From Prorocentrum cordatum (taxonomy: Eukaryota; Sar; Dinophyceae; Prorocentrales; Prorocentraceae), in NCBI GenBank assembly GCA_963575745.1, contig CAUYUJ010019353.1, positions 117,809-181,808 of the forward strand: 64,000 nucleotides of DNA, written 5' to 3'. Below the pieces are notes generated by a model, which saw only the letters and a program-made list of their open reading frames with translations, ran no database searches and was not told where the DNA came from. Made by a program: the position numbers and the translations under genes. Positions 20,304 to 31,545 of this stretch are shown piece after piece; position 1 is the stretch's first letter, and each line of letters opens with the position of its first letter.

Positions 20304-21443
20304 TTTGCTACGCTGGTGACGCGAGGAGGTGCCGTGGGCGACCAGGACAGTCCGAGTCCAAGGGCTGCCAGACCACGAGGAGCGAGCGCGCAGCCGCCCC
20401 TGGCAAAGAAGGGGGCGCGGGCGTGGGAGGAGGCGCAGCATGACAAGCTGCGCTACACGAACCGCCTGGTCATCCACGCCGTGGATGACGCGACGAACCT
20501 GGTCTACCAGAAGGCGGTGCGCGAGTTCCTGGTGGACGTCAAGAGGAACCAGCTGGACTTCACCACTTACGAGGCCAGGGACCAGGCGTTGGCAGACTAC
20601 ATTTCGGACATGTGCTACGTGCGCCGGCTCGGGTTCGGGCGAGGCAATAGCCTGTTCAACGGGTTCATGCACGTCTTCCAGGACCACCGGGACCGTCTGC
20701 CCACGGCGGCGAGAGCTTTGAAGGCGTGGGCACGGCTCGGCGAATTGGGGGAAGGCGCTCCTGTTCCCATGGAGGCGGTCGGGCTGGTCATCAGCAGGAT
20801 GTTCCGCACGGGGAGGCTCATCGAGGGCGCAGCGGTGCTCACGCAACTGGACGGCTGGCTCAGGGAGCAAGACTGGGGCCAGCTCAGGGCCGAGGACGTC
20901 TCCGAGGGGCCAAGGGGGCAGCTGGCCTTCACCCTCGGCAGGCGTGAAAGGGGCGAGAAGGTCAAGACGGGCGCCAACCAGGGCGTCGTACTCTCGTGGC
21001 CGGTGACCGCGGCCGTGGTGCAGGCCCTGCTGCGGAGCTGCGCCCGCAAGGACCTCGTCTTCCCCGTCTCGCAGGACAGGTTCAGGCGCGAGTGGCACAA
21101 GGCGCTCAAGGACGAGGGCCTCGCCGGCATGGGGCCCCCCCACGCCATTCAGCACTCAGGGGCGGCCACATTCGTGGCGGGCGGCGGCTGCCTAGAGGCG
21201 GCGAGACGCAAGGGCAGGTGGCAGACCACGTCGGCCTTGGCACGCTACACGAAGACGCATATGCTCGTCAGCCAGCTCGCGAAGATGTCAGAGGAGCAGG
21301 TGAAGACGGGCGCCAGTTTTTGGGCGAGGCCGGCCGAGGCACTGATGACTTTCATCGTAGAGTCCCCCGCCGCTCAGACTCCTCTGGCAAAGCAGTTGCT
21401 GGAGGAGTTGGCGGGGGACGCATGTGGAAATCCCCTGTTTTGA
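20304..21443 (+). CDS. tyrosine recombinase, element 1 (catalytic Arg changed)
   Basis: The integrase of the element, which would insert a circular DNA form by site-specific recombination. The frame is one base back from the RNase H frame and has no good ATG near its start, so a -1 frameshift or separate initiation is needed; the start given is only the end of the upstream ORF. Box I is LDGWLREQDWGQL (Arg codon 20862). The Lys-hairpin GEKVKTGANQGVV follows, then box II PPHAIQHSGA, then RKGRWQTTSALARYTK with the nucleophile Tyr at 21246. Box II should read His-x-x-Arg; here the last position is Gln (CAG, 21150), one transition from CGG. The enzyme is probably impaired. Confidence 0.8.
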   Translation, partial: FATLVTRGGAVGDQDSPSPRAARPRGASAQPPLAKKGARAWEEAQHDKLRYTNRLVIHAVDDATNLVYQKAVREFLVDVKRNQLDFTTYEARDQALADYISDMCYVRRLGFGRGNSLFNGFMHVFQDHRDRLPTAARALKAWARLGELGEGAPVPMEAVGLVISRMFRTGRLIEGAAVLTQLDGWLREQDWGQLRAEDVSEGPRGQLAFTLGRRERGEKVKTGANQGVVLSWPVTAAVVQALLRSCARKDLVFPVSQDRFRREWHKALKDEGLAGMGPPHAIQHSGAATFVAGGGCLEAARRKGRWQTTSALARYTKTHMLVSQLAKMSEEQVKTGASFWARPAEALMTFIVESPAAQTPLAKQLLEELAGDACGNPLF

Positions 21444-21757
21444 TGGCGGGCGGGTGCTGGCGACGGGTCGCCCGAGTACAGCGCCCCGAACCCGTCACAG
21501 CCGCAAGACGAGAGTGGCTCGCGGCTAGTGATAACTATGATTATCGTTTGATATAGCTGGAGCGTGCCTGGAGGCGTGTCGACGCGCCCCCTGTCCTCAC
21601 CTGTATTCCTGAACAGAAGATAGAGCAAGATTGGACCGGGGGTCTTACATAAAACAGGGGGGCTGGAGCACAACATAGATAAGAACCCTTCCCTCCCTCC
21701 CTTATCTGCTGAAGGCTGGTGTTCAGGCATGTATGCCAGTCTCGTTTTGATGGGGTT
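21444..21757 (+). other. non-coding 3' region of element 1
   Basis: Sequence between the recombinase stop and repeat B1. No gene. A pyrimidine run CCCTTCCCTCCCTCCC lies near 21690. Confidence 0.5.
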
Positions 21758-22068
21758 GGGACTGATGCGCTTCCGAGTTTTATCGCGGGCCCTGATAGGC
21801 CTGAGGCCAGGTCAGGCACCGCTCTGGACTTGGGCCCAAGGTGGCTCGGGCTCGCCTCTTAAGCACCTTTCGGGGGGACCTCCCCCTCTAGGCTCGCTGG
21901 CGGCACTTGCTTCTGCGCCTTCTGCTGCTGTGTTGGATATTCGTGTTTCCGCATGGCAGGCCGTTGGTGTTCAGTAGGATTGTCGCTCCAGCTCCGCCTG
22001 CCCCCACTTTCAAGGTCCCCACGTGCTCTCAAACAAAGCTGGCTAACTTTAAGAGGCGTCAATGTAAA
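21758..22068 (+). repeat. split direct repeat B1 (element 1)
   Basis: Starts GGGACTGATGCG and ends GTCAATGTAAA, overlapping the first bases of A2. It matches B2 with a handful of substitutions and one net inserted base. Confidence 0.9.
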
Positions 22069-22175
22069 TACGCGTTTTACAAACACACTTTTACAATAGC
22101 ATCGTCAATGTATCTAGCCGCCTTCATTGCATCCATTGTTGCATGTCATTACTACTGTTTGGCTGCAGTTTCGGC
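22065..22175 (+). repeat. split direct repeat A2 (element 1)
   Basis: The second copy of A, exactly 7,500 bp from A1. The ORF1 start codon is repeated at 22143. A 32-bp spacer separates it from B2. Confidence 0.9.
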
Positions 22176-22207
22176 ACCACCGCTCCCACCCAGGGGGCTA
22201 AATCCCA

Positions 22208-22519
22208 GGGACTGATGCGTTTCCGAGTTTTATCGCGGGCCCTGATAGGCCTGAGGCCAGGTCAGGCACCGCTCTGGACTTGGGCCCAAGGTGGCTCGGG
22301 CTCGCCTCTTGAAAACCTTTTCGGGGGGACCTCCCCCTCTAGGCTCGCTGGCGGCACTTGCTTCTGTGCCTTCTGCTGCTGTGTTGGATATTCGTGTTTC
22401 CGCATGGCAGGCCGTTGGTGTTCAGTAGGGTTGTCGCTCCAGCTCCGCCTGCCCCCACTTTCAAGGTCCCCACGCGCTCTCAAACAAAGCTGGCTAACTT
22501 TAAGAGGCGTCAATGTAAA
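22208..22519 (+). repeat. split direct repeat B2, right end of element 1
   Basis: Ends AATGTAAA before flank CGAAGAG. TAAA is shared by the left end, the B1/A2 junction and the right end, as expected for a recombination core. Confidence 0.88.
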
Positions 22520-22594
22520 CGAAGAGAAAATAAACAGCGAAGCTGTTAGAATATACAAGAAGACAACATATGAAATGAAACAATGTGCGACTTA

Positions 22595-23057
22595 TCACTG
22601 CGAATGATCAAAGAAGGTCTGTGCAACCTGTGGGAGCACATCACATATGCGCTCCGCCGCTGATAACTCCGTATCTGTGACCGTGGCACTTGGTGGCAGA
22701 CACCAAATCGCAAGATACGCATCCTTGAAAGTGATGTCGGTCCGCAAGAAGATATACTTGTTACGCAGACCTATCTGTATCCACACGCCACAGGCACTTC
22801 CGCGGCTACAAACACCCCCATCAAAGCCAGCTCTGACAAGGCAAGGAGTAAAACACTGAGATTCGAAATCACTGAGGTAAAAGCAATCGGCGTACATATG
22901 GCCCTGACGGGCCTGATGGGTCAGTAAGTCAGCCCTCTGGTTCCATTCCCGAAAAGAATGAGAGAAGAAGTCAACCAGGTTACCGCCGGGCACCTCGTAG
23001 AGCTCTTTTTTTGCACAGCGCTCCTCGCAACACTGCAAGGAAGCTTCTCAAGCGAGA
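22595..23057 (-). pseudogene. 3' fragment of a LINE (non-LTR) retrotransposon, RNase H-like
   Basis: An open frame of about 150 codons bounded by stops, without an ATG. It contains FREWNQRADLLTHQARQG, resembling the Asn-x-x-Ala-Asp C-terminal motif of one RNase H-like unit. RAGFDGGVCSRGSACGVWIQ resembles the start of another, and TVTDTELSAAERI would be its Glu helix. This order is what I associate with dinoflagellate LINEs. Everything upstream (RT, endonuclease) is missing, so it is a 5'-truncated remnant. Confidence 0.5.
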
Positions 23058-23290
23058 GCCGAAAAACTCGCAAATCACAATTTTTCGGTTTTCAAAGTCG
23101 GTTCCTCAAATGTTTTGATAGTAATACTGCACCTACGGACCTGATAATTTAACTAACAGACGGGGCATAACCCACTCCCCCCCCTTTCTCGCTGCCTGCT
23201 CTCCGGAAAAGCTTATCAGATGACTCAGAAAAAAACACATTTTCTTGTGTCGATACAAAGTCAGTTCCTCCAAGTGTTTTGATAGTAATT
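23058..23290. other. no recognisable gene
   Basis: Short AT-richer stretch. CAAAGTCRGTTCCTC-AGTGTTTTGATAGTAAT occurs in two versions (about 23094-23131 and 23258-23291), a small direct repeat about 160 bp apart. Confidence 0.55.
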
Positions 23291-23570
23291 CTGCCCCTTC
23301 GAACGCTCCTTGGAGCCCCGACGACACTGTCGGCGACGACGACGACGACGGCTCCTTGAGCGTTCCCAAGGAACCACACGACGACGACCACGACGACGAC
23401 GCTTATGATGGTTCCTTCGAGCGCCCCAGGAACCACGACGACGACCGCGACAACAACGCCCGCTCCCTCGAGCGCTCCCTGAGATCTCATGGACGGCGAC
23501 AGCGACGACGACGACGACGGCTCCTTCCAGCGCGCCCAAATAACCACACAACGACGACCACGACAATGCC
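23291..23570. repeat. GAC-rich block
   Basis: A shorter version of 10681-11229, leading into the 30-bp minisatellite in the same order. Confidence 0.85.
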
Positions 23571-24755
23571 ACATTCGAGCACCGAAACGCCGCAACCGGC
23601 AACTTTGAGCACCGAAACGCAGCGAACAGCACATTTGAGCACCGAAACGCCGCAAACACCAAATTGCAGCACCAAGACGCCGCAAACGGCACATTTGAGC
23701 ATCGAAACGCTGCAAACGACACGTTTGAGCACCGAAACGTCGCAAACAGCAAATTTGAGCACTGAAACGCCGCAAACGACACATTTCAGCACCGAGACGC
23801 AGCAAACAGCCAATTTGAGCACCGAAACGCCGCAAACAGCACATTTGAGCACGGAAACGCCGCAAATGACACACTTGAGCACCGAAACGCCGCAACAAGC
23901 AAATTTCAACACCGAAACGCCGCAAACAGCAAATTTGAGCACCGAAACGCGGCAAACAGTAAATTTGAGCACCGAAACGTCGCAAACAGCAAATTTGAAC
24001 ATCGAAACGCCGTAAACAGCAAATTTGATGACCGAAACGCAGCAAATAGAAATGTGAGCACCGAAGCGCGCAAACAACAAATTTGAGCACCGAAACGCCG
24101 CAAACTGCACATTTGAACACCAAAGCGCCGCAAACAACAACTTTGAACACTGAAACGCCGCAAACGGCACATTTCAGCACCAAAACGCCGCAAACAGCAA
24201 ATGTGAACACCGAAACGCCGCAAACAGCAGATTCGAACCGAAACGCCGCAAACAGCAAATTTGAGCACCGAAACGCCGCAAACGGCACATTTAAACGCCT
24301 AAACGCCGCAAACGGCACATTTGAACACAGAAACGCCGCAAACAGCATGAGCACCGAAACGCAGCAAACGGCACATTCGAGCACCGAAACGCCGCGAACA
24401 ACAAATTTGAGCACCGAGACGCAGCAAACAGCAAATTTGAGCACCGAAACGCTGCAAACAGCAAATTCAAAAACAACAAATGTGAACACCGAAACGCCGC
24501 AAACAGCAAATTTGAGCACCAGCACGCCGCAAACGGCACATTGGAATACCAAAACGCCGCAACAAGCAAATTTTAGCACAGAAATGCCGCAAGCAGCAAA
24601 TTTCAACACAAAAACCCCGCAAAGGGCACATTTCAGCACCGAAACGCCGCGAACAACAAATTTGAGCACCGCAACGCCGCAAACAGCACATTTGAGCACC
24701 AAAACGCAGCAAATGGCACATTTGAGCACCGAAACGCCGCTAAAGCAAATTTGAC
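23571..24755. repeat. 30-bp minisatellite, array 2
   Basis: About 39 copies of the AGCACCGAAACGCCG + CAAACAGCAAATTTG unit, more diverged than array 1 or 3, with similar fortuitous open frames. Confidence 0.95.
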
Positions 24756-25244
24756 GGCTCCCTTGAGCGCTCCCAAGGAACCACGACAACACCGACATCG
24801 ACTTTGACGGCCCCCGTGTGCGCTCCCAGGAAACCGCGACTACACCCTCGACGACAACGGCTCCCTTGAGTACCTCCAGGGAGCCACGACGACATCGAGG
24901 ACGACGACGGCTCCCCTGGGCACACCTAAGGACACCCCCCGACGACGACGACAACTTGAACGCTCCCTGGGAAGCGCAATGACGACGACGACGACAACGA
25001 CGACGACGACGACGTCGACGACGGCTCCTTTGAGAACCTTCAGGTGGCCACGACGACACCGACGACGACGACGGCTCCTGTGGATCCCCAGGGAACGCGA
25101 CGACACCGACGACGACGACGGTTCCCTTGAACGCTCACAAACAACTACGACGACGACGACCACGGTTCCCTGGAGCGCTCCTAAGGAGCCCCGACGACAG
25201 TGACGGCGACGACGACGGCACCCTCGGGCGCTGCCAAAGAGCCA
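24756..25244. repeat. degenerate GAC-rich block
   Basis: GAC triplets mixed with CTCCCTTGAGCGCTCCCAAGG-like units. It is the most diverged of the GAC blocks. Confidence 0.8.
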
Positions 25245-25257
25245 CACGACAACGACC

Positions 25258-25298
<41 letters not shown>

Positions 25299-25751
25299 TA
25301 TGATGGTTCCCTCGAGCGCTCCCACACAGCCACGACGACGACGACGACCACGACGTCCGCTTCCTCAAGCGCTTCAAGGAACCACACCGACGGCGAAGAC
25401 GACGACGACAACGACGACGGCTCCCTCGAGCGCTCCCCGGAGCCACACAACGACGACCACGACGACAACGACGAAATGGTTCCCTCGAGCGCTCCCAGGA
25501 GCCACGACGACGATCGCGACGACGACGCCCGTTCCCTCGAGCGCTCCCAGAGAACCGCACCGACGGCGACGGCGACGACGACGACGGCTCCTTTCAGCGC
25601 ACGCAAATAGCCACACGACGACGACCACGACGACGTTGTCTAGGATGGTCCCCTCGAGCGCTCCCAGACAGCCACGACGACGGCGACGTCCGCTCCCTCG
25701 AACGTCGAACGCTCCCAAACAACCACACTGACGACGACGACAACAACGACA

Positions 25752-25801
<50 letters not shown>

Positions 25802-26723
25802 TATGATGGTTCCCTCGAGCGCTCCCACACAGCCACGACGACGACGACCACGACGTCCGCTTCCTCGAGCGCTTCAAGGAACAACACCGACGGCGAAAAC
25901 GACGACGACGACGACGACGACGACGGCTCCCTCGAGCGCTCCCTGGAGCCACACAACGACGACCACGACGACAACGACGAAATGGTTCCCTCGAGCGCTC
26001 CCAGGAGCCACGACGACAATCGCGACGACGACGCCCGCTCCGTCGAGCGCTCCCGGAGAACCGCACCGACGGCGACGGCGACGACGACGACGGCTCCTTC
26101 CAGCGCACGCAAATAGCCACACGACGGCGACCACAACGACGATGTCTAGGATGATTCCCTCGGGAGCTCCCGGACAGCCACGGCGACGACGACGTCCGCT
26201 CCCTCTAACGTCGAACGCTACCTAGGAACCACACTTGCGACGACGACAACGACGACGACGACGATGACGACGACGACGATGACGACGACGAGTATGATGG
26301 TTCCTTCGAGCGCTCCCACACAGCCACGACGACGACGACCACGACGTCCGCTTCCTCGAGCGCTTCAAAGAACCACACCGACGGCGACGACGACGACGAC
26401 GACGGCTCCCTCGAGCGCCCCCAGGAGCCACACAACGACGACCACGAGGACCACGACAAAATGGTTCCCTCGAGCGCTCCCAGGAGCCACGACGACGATC
26501 GCGACGACGACGCCCGCTCCCTCGAGCGCTCCCAGAGAACCGCACCGACGGCGACGGCGACGACGACGACTCCTTCCAGCGCACGCAAATAGCCACCCGA
26601 CGACGACCGCGACGACGATGTCTGGGATGATTCCCTCGAGCGCCCCCAGACAGCCACGACGACGACGACGTCCGCTCCCTCGAACGTCGAACGCTCCCAA
26701 AGAACCACACTGACGACGACGAC

Positions 26724-26761
<38 letters not shown>

Positions 26762-26785
26762 CCTCGAACGAAGCCCCATCGTCTA
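25245..26785. repeat. GAC-rich higher-order repeat (segmental duplication copy 2, part 1)
   Basis: Three units of about 0.5 kb; the landmark TGATGGTTCC occurs at 25301, 25804 and 26295. It corresponds to 9331-10265 with one extra unit. Confidence 0.88.
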
Positions 26786-27190
26786 CCCGTGATCACAAGC
26801 CGATGCAGACACCTAAACATGCGTTTCCCGGCGTGTCGACACGAGCGAATCGCACTCGCGACGACGGTAGCGCAATCCTACTGCTGAGGCACCACGCATA
26901 CGCCGCATCGCCCGAGCGCCTCTGGCCGGACCAAAAAACGGTAAAATTTTATCGTCTACTCGTGATTACAAACCGATTCAAACACCGAAACGTACGTTTC
27001 ACGGCGTCTCGACCCGAATGGATCGCGGTCGCTACGACCGTAGCGCAATCCTACTGCTGAGTCACCACGCAAACGCCGCGACGCCCGAGCGCCCCCGATC
27101 GCACTAAAAATCGGTAAAATTGTATCGTCTACTCGTAATTACAAGCCGATTCAATCACCTAATCGTATGTTTCCCGGCGTTGCTCTCCTC
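26786..27190. repeat. 173-bp tandem repeat, copy in duplication 2
   Basis: Nearly identical to 10266-10680, at an offset of about 16.51 kb. Confidence 0.9.
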
Positions 27191-27730
27191 GAGCGCTTCC
27201 GAAAACAACGACGGCGACGACGACGACGTCCGCCCCCTGGAGCGCTCCTAGGAAACCACACCGACGGCAACGACGAAGGCCCCCTCGGGCGCTCCCAAGG
27301 AGCCAACCCGACGACGCCCACGATGATAGAGTTCCCTCGAGCGTTCCCCACGACGACGACGACGGCGTCCGCTCCATCGTGCCCTCCCGGGAAACCGCAC
27401 CGACGGAAACGACGACGACGACGGCTCCCTCGAGCGCTCCCAAGGACCCACACGACGACGGCCACGACGATATCGACAAAACGATTCCCTCGAGCGCTCC
27501 CAGGAGCCACTGTCGGCGACGACGACGACGACGGCTCCCCTGAGCGTTCCCAAGGAACCACGCGACGACGACCACGACGACGACGCCTATGATGGTTCCT
27601 TCGACGCCCCAGGAGCCACGACGCCCGCTCCCTCGAGCGTTCCCTGAGATTTCATCGACGGCGACGGCGACGACGACGACGGCTCCTTCCAGCGCACCCA
27701 AAAACCACGCGACGACGACCACGACAACGG
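27191..27730. repeat. GAC-rich block, duplication 2
   Basis: Nearly identical to 10681-11229 apart from small indels. Confidence 0.87.
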
Positions 27731-30268
27731 CACATTCGAGCACCGAAACGCCTCAAACGGCAAATTTGAGCACCGAAACGCCGCAAACAGCACATTTGAG
27801 CACCGAAACGCCGCAAACACCAAATTTGAACACGGAGACGCCGCCAACGGCACATTTGAGCATCCAAACGCTGCAAACGACACGCTTGAGCACCGAAACG
27901 TCGCAAACAGTAAATTTGAGCACCGAAACGCCACACATTTGAGCACCGAAACGCCGCAAACAGCCAATTTGAGCACCGAAACGCCGCAAACACCACATTT
28001 GAGCACCGAAACGCCGGAAACAACAAATTTGACCACCGAAACGCCGCAAACGACATTTGAGCACCGAAACGCCGCAAACAGCAAATTTCAACACCGAAAC
28101 GCGGCAAACAGCAAATTTGAGCACCGAAACGCCGCAAACTCCACATTTGAACATCAAAACGCCGCAAATGGCAAGTTTGACGACCGAAACGCCGCAAACA
28201 GCAAATATGAGCGCCAAAGCGCGCAAACAGCAAATTTCAACACCGAAACGCAGCAAACGGCACATTAGAGCCCTGAAGCGCCGGAAACAACAAATTTGAA
28301 CACCGAAACGCCGCAAACGGCACATTTAACCACCAAAACGCCGCAACCAGCACATTTGAGCACCGAAACGCCGCAAACAGCAAATTTGAGCACCCAAACG
28401 CCGCAAACACCAAATTTGAGCACCAAAACGCCGCAAACGGCACATTTGATCACCAAAACGCAGCAAACAGCAAATTTGAGCACCGAAACGCCGCAAACAG
28501 CATGAGCACGGAAACGCAGCAAACGGCACATTCCAGCACCGAAACGCCGCGAACAACAAATTTGAGCACCGAAGCGCCGCAAACAGTAAATTTGAGCACC
28601 GAAACGCTGCAAACAGCAAATTCGAGCACGACGACGCCGCAAACAACAAATTTGAACACCGAAACGCCGCAAACAGCAAATCTGAGCACCGACACGCCGC
28701 AAACGGCACATTTGAGCACGGAAACGCAACAACCAGCAAATTTGAGCACCGAAACGCCGCAAGCAGCAATTTTGAACACCAAAACGCAGCAAACGGCACA
28801 TTTGAGCACCGAAACGCCGCGAACAACAAATTTGAGCACCGAAACGCTACAAACCGCAAATTTAAGCACCGAGACGCCGCACACAGCAAATTTGAACACC
28901 GAAACGCCGCAAACGGCATATTAGAGCACCGAAACGCCGCAAACAGCAAATATGACAACCGAAACTCCGCAAACAACCAATGTGAACACCAAAACGCCGC
29001 AAACAACAAATTTGACACCAAAACGCTGCAAACAACACATTTCAGCACCAAAACGCCGTAAACAGCATCAGCACCGAAACGGAGCAAACGGCAAATTTGA
29101 CAACAGAAACGCCGCAAACAGCAAATTTTAGCACCGAAATGCTGCAAACGGCAAATTTGAGCACCGAAACACCGCAGACGGCAAATTTGACAACTGAAAC
29201 GCCGCAAACAGCAAATGTGAGCACCGAAGCACGCAAACAGAAAATTTCAACACCGAAACGCCGCAAACGGGACATTAGAACACCGAAGCGCAAACAACAA
29301 ATTCGAACACCGAAACGCCGCAAACCGACCTATCAGCACCGAAACGCCGCAAACAGCACATTTGAGCATCGAAACGCCGCAAACGGCATTAGACCACGGA
29401 AACGCAGCTAACAGCAAATTTGACAACCGAAACTCCGCAAACAGCCAGTTTGAGCTCCGAAACGCCGGAAATAACAAATTTAAGTACCAAAATGCCGCAA
29501 ACGACACATTTGAGCACCGAAACGCCGGAAACAGCAAATTTGAACACAAAAACGCTGCAAACAGCAAATTTGAACACCAAAACGCAGCAAACGGCACATT
29601 CGAGCACCGAAACGCCGCAAGCAATACATTTGAGCACCCGCCGCAAACAGCGAATTTGAGCACCCAAACGCTGCAAACAGCAAATTCGAACACGAGGACG
29701 CCGTGAACAGCAAATTTGAACACGAAAACGCCGCAAACGGCACATTTGAGCACCGAAACGCCACAACCAGCAAATTTGAGCACCGAAACGCCGCAAACAG
29801 CAAATTTGAGCACCCAAACGCCGCAAACATTTGAGCACCGAAACGCCGCAGACTCCAAATTTGAGCACCGAAGCGCCACAAACGGCAAATTTGAGTGTCA
29901 AAACGACGCAAATGGCACATTGGAGCACCGAAACGCTACAAACAGCAAATTTAAACACGGAAACGCCGCAAACAACAAATTTGAGCACCGAAACGCCGTA
30001 AACGGCATTAGAGCACCGAAACGCCGCAAACAGCAAATTTGACAACCGAAAGTCCGGAGACAACCAACTTGAACACCGAAACGCGGGAAACAACAAATTT
30101 GAACACCGAAACGCCGCAAACGGCAAATTTAGCCACCGAAACGCTGGAAACAGGAGCCCGAGCTGAATTCTCAAGCATTTTGAGCACCAGAACGCTACAA
30201 ACAACAATTTTAGAGACCGAAACGCCGCGAACAGCAAAGTTGAAGACCGAAACGCCGCAAACCAATTT
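27731..30268. repeat. 30-bp minisatellite, array 3
   Basis: About 84 copies of the same 30-bp unit. Variant order in the first and last units follows array 1, so the arrays were duplicated as blocks and then diverged by unit gain and loss. Confidence 0.95.
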
Positions 30269-30541
30269 GAGCATTTCAGCGCGAAGCCGGGGGTCGGAGG
30301 CGCCCGGGGCCAAACCGCGCCGCCGCTTTTACATGTCGCGCGCGAGGAAACCCAGCGCCAAATGAGCGCCTGGGCCTGGGAAACCCATCCCACCTGCCTG
30401 TGTGCACCTAGGAAACTCAGCGCCACCTGGCTGGGTGAACCTCGGAAACCCAAGCTCACCTGCCTCGGTGGAGCGCCTGGGAGCGCCTGCGAGCACCTGG
30501 GAGCGCCTGGGAGTGCCTGGGAGCGCCCGACGAAAGATCAC
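30269..30541. repeat. terminal module of the duplicated satellite block, copy 2
   Basis: Matches 14111-14350 up to CGACGAAAGATCACA, then diverges. Confidence 0.85.
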
Positions 30542-30659
30542 ATTTGGGCTTGCTGATCGGGGTCTACAATGCCCCCACGCGTTATCGTGGCCGTCAGCAT
30601 TGCTTCCATCGCTCGTCGAGATATCGTTCGAGCTTGCTCAATACGTGGTGCTTTTCGAC

Positions 30660-30702
30660 TTAGGGTTTAGAATTTAGGGTTTAGGGTTTAGGGTTTAGGG
30701 TT
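30660..30702 (+). repeat. interstitial TTTAGGG telomere-type repeat
   Basis: About six head-to-tail TTTAGGG units, one degenerate (TTTAGAA). TTTAGGG is the telomere repeat reported for dinoflagellates and plants. It lies between the end of the duplicated satellite block and a GTC array. Confidence 0.85.
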
Positions 30703-30713
30703 CGTCCGTCGTC

Positions 30714-30715
30714 TT

Positions 30716-30750
<35 letters not shown>

Positions 30751-30759
30751 CGTCGTCGA

Positions 30760-30810
<51 letters not shown>

Positions 30811-30826
30811 ATCGTCGTCGAAGCAA
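30714..30826. repeat. (GTC)n microsatellite
   Basis: GTC triplets with GATC interruptions. Confidence 0.9.
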
Positions 30827-30967
30827 GACATGGAGGAAGAAGCAATTAAAAAAGAGAGAGAGAGAGACACTGGATACCAGATGTGTTATTCATGCAGGGG
30901 GGCCTAGCATGTAGATTTCGATTCCCTCCCTCCCTCCCTCCATCCATCCATCCCTCCCTCCCTGGCA

Positions 30968-31149
<182 letters not shown>

Positions 31150-31222
31150 CATCTGCTCATGCGTCGTGGCACGAGGACCGCCTCAATGCCGTAGCCAGCC
31201 AGCCAGCAAGCCCTCCCTGGCA

Positions 31223-31223
31223 G

Positions 31224-31270
<47 letters not shown>

Positions 31271-31284
31271 CGACGACGGCGACA

Positions 31285-31325
<41 letters not shown>

Positions 31326-31404
31326 AACGGACGACGCCGACGACGACGACGACGACGACGACGACGCACGACGATGACGACGACGACGACGACGTCGACC
31401 ACGC

Positions 31405-31441
<37 letters not shown>

Positions 31442-31444
31442 ACA

Positions 31445-31518
<74 letters not shown>

Positions 31519-31545
31519 ACGACGACGACGACGACGACGACGGAC
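31223..31545. repeat. (GAC)n microsatellite
   Basis: Imperfect GAC run with ACGGACGAC interruptions. Confidence 0.9.

Larger units (their letters stand above)
14565..22519 (+). mobile_element. YR retrotransposon 1 (DIRS/PAT/Ngaro-like) with C5-methyltransferase domain
   Basis: A 7,955-bp element with split direct repeats: A1 14565-14675, ORFs, B1 21758-22068, A2 22065-22175, B2 22208-22519. A1 and A2 are offset by exactly 7,500 bp and differ at three of 111 positions. B1 and B2 differ only slightly. This order is the known arrangement of PAT/Ngaro-type elements, which integrate through a circular intermediate and a tyrosine recombinase. Coding order is Gag-like ORF1, RT - RNase H (first part) - C5-methyltransferase-like - RNase H (second part), then tyrosine recombinase. 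Close similarity of the repeat copies argues for a fairly recent insertion, although a TAG at 19897 and a recombinase substitution suggest this copy is no longer fully functional. Confidence 0.88.

Noticed and set aside
16818-21443. A 1,541-codon open frame spanning nearly the whole polymerase region of element 1
   Set aside because: From about 17290 to 20300 the recognisable RT, methyltransferase and RNase H motifs are in another frame. This frame is Gly/Arg-rich shadow sequence kept open by high GC. Only its 5' part (possibly) and its 3' recombinase part are real.
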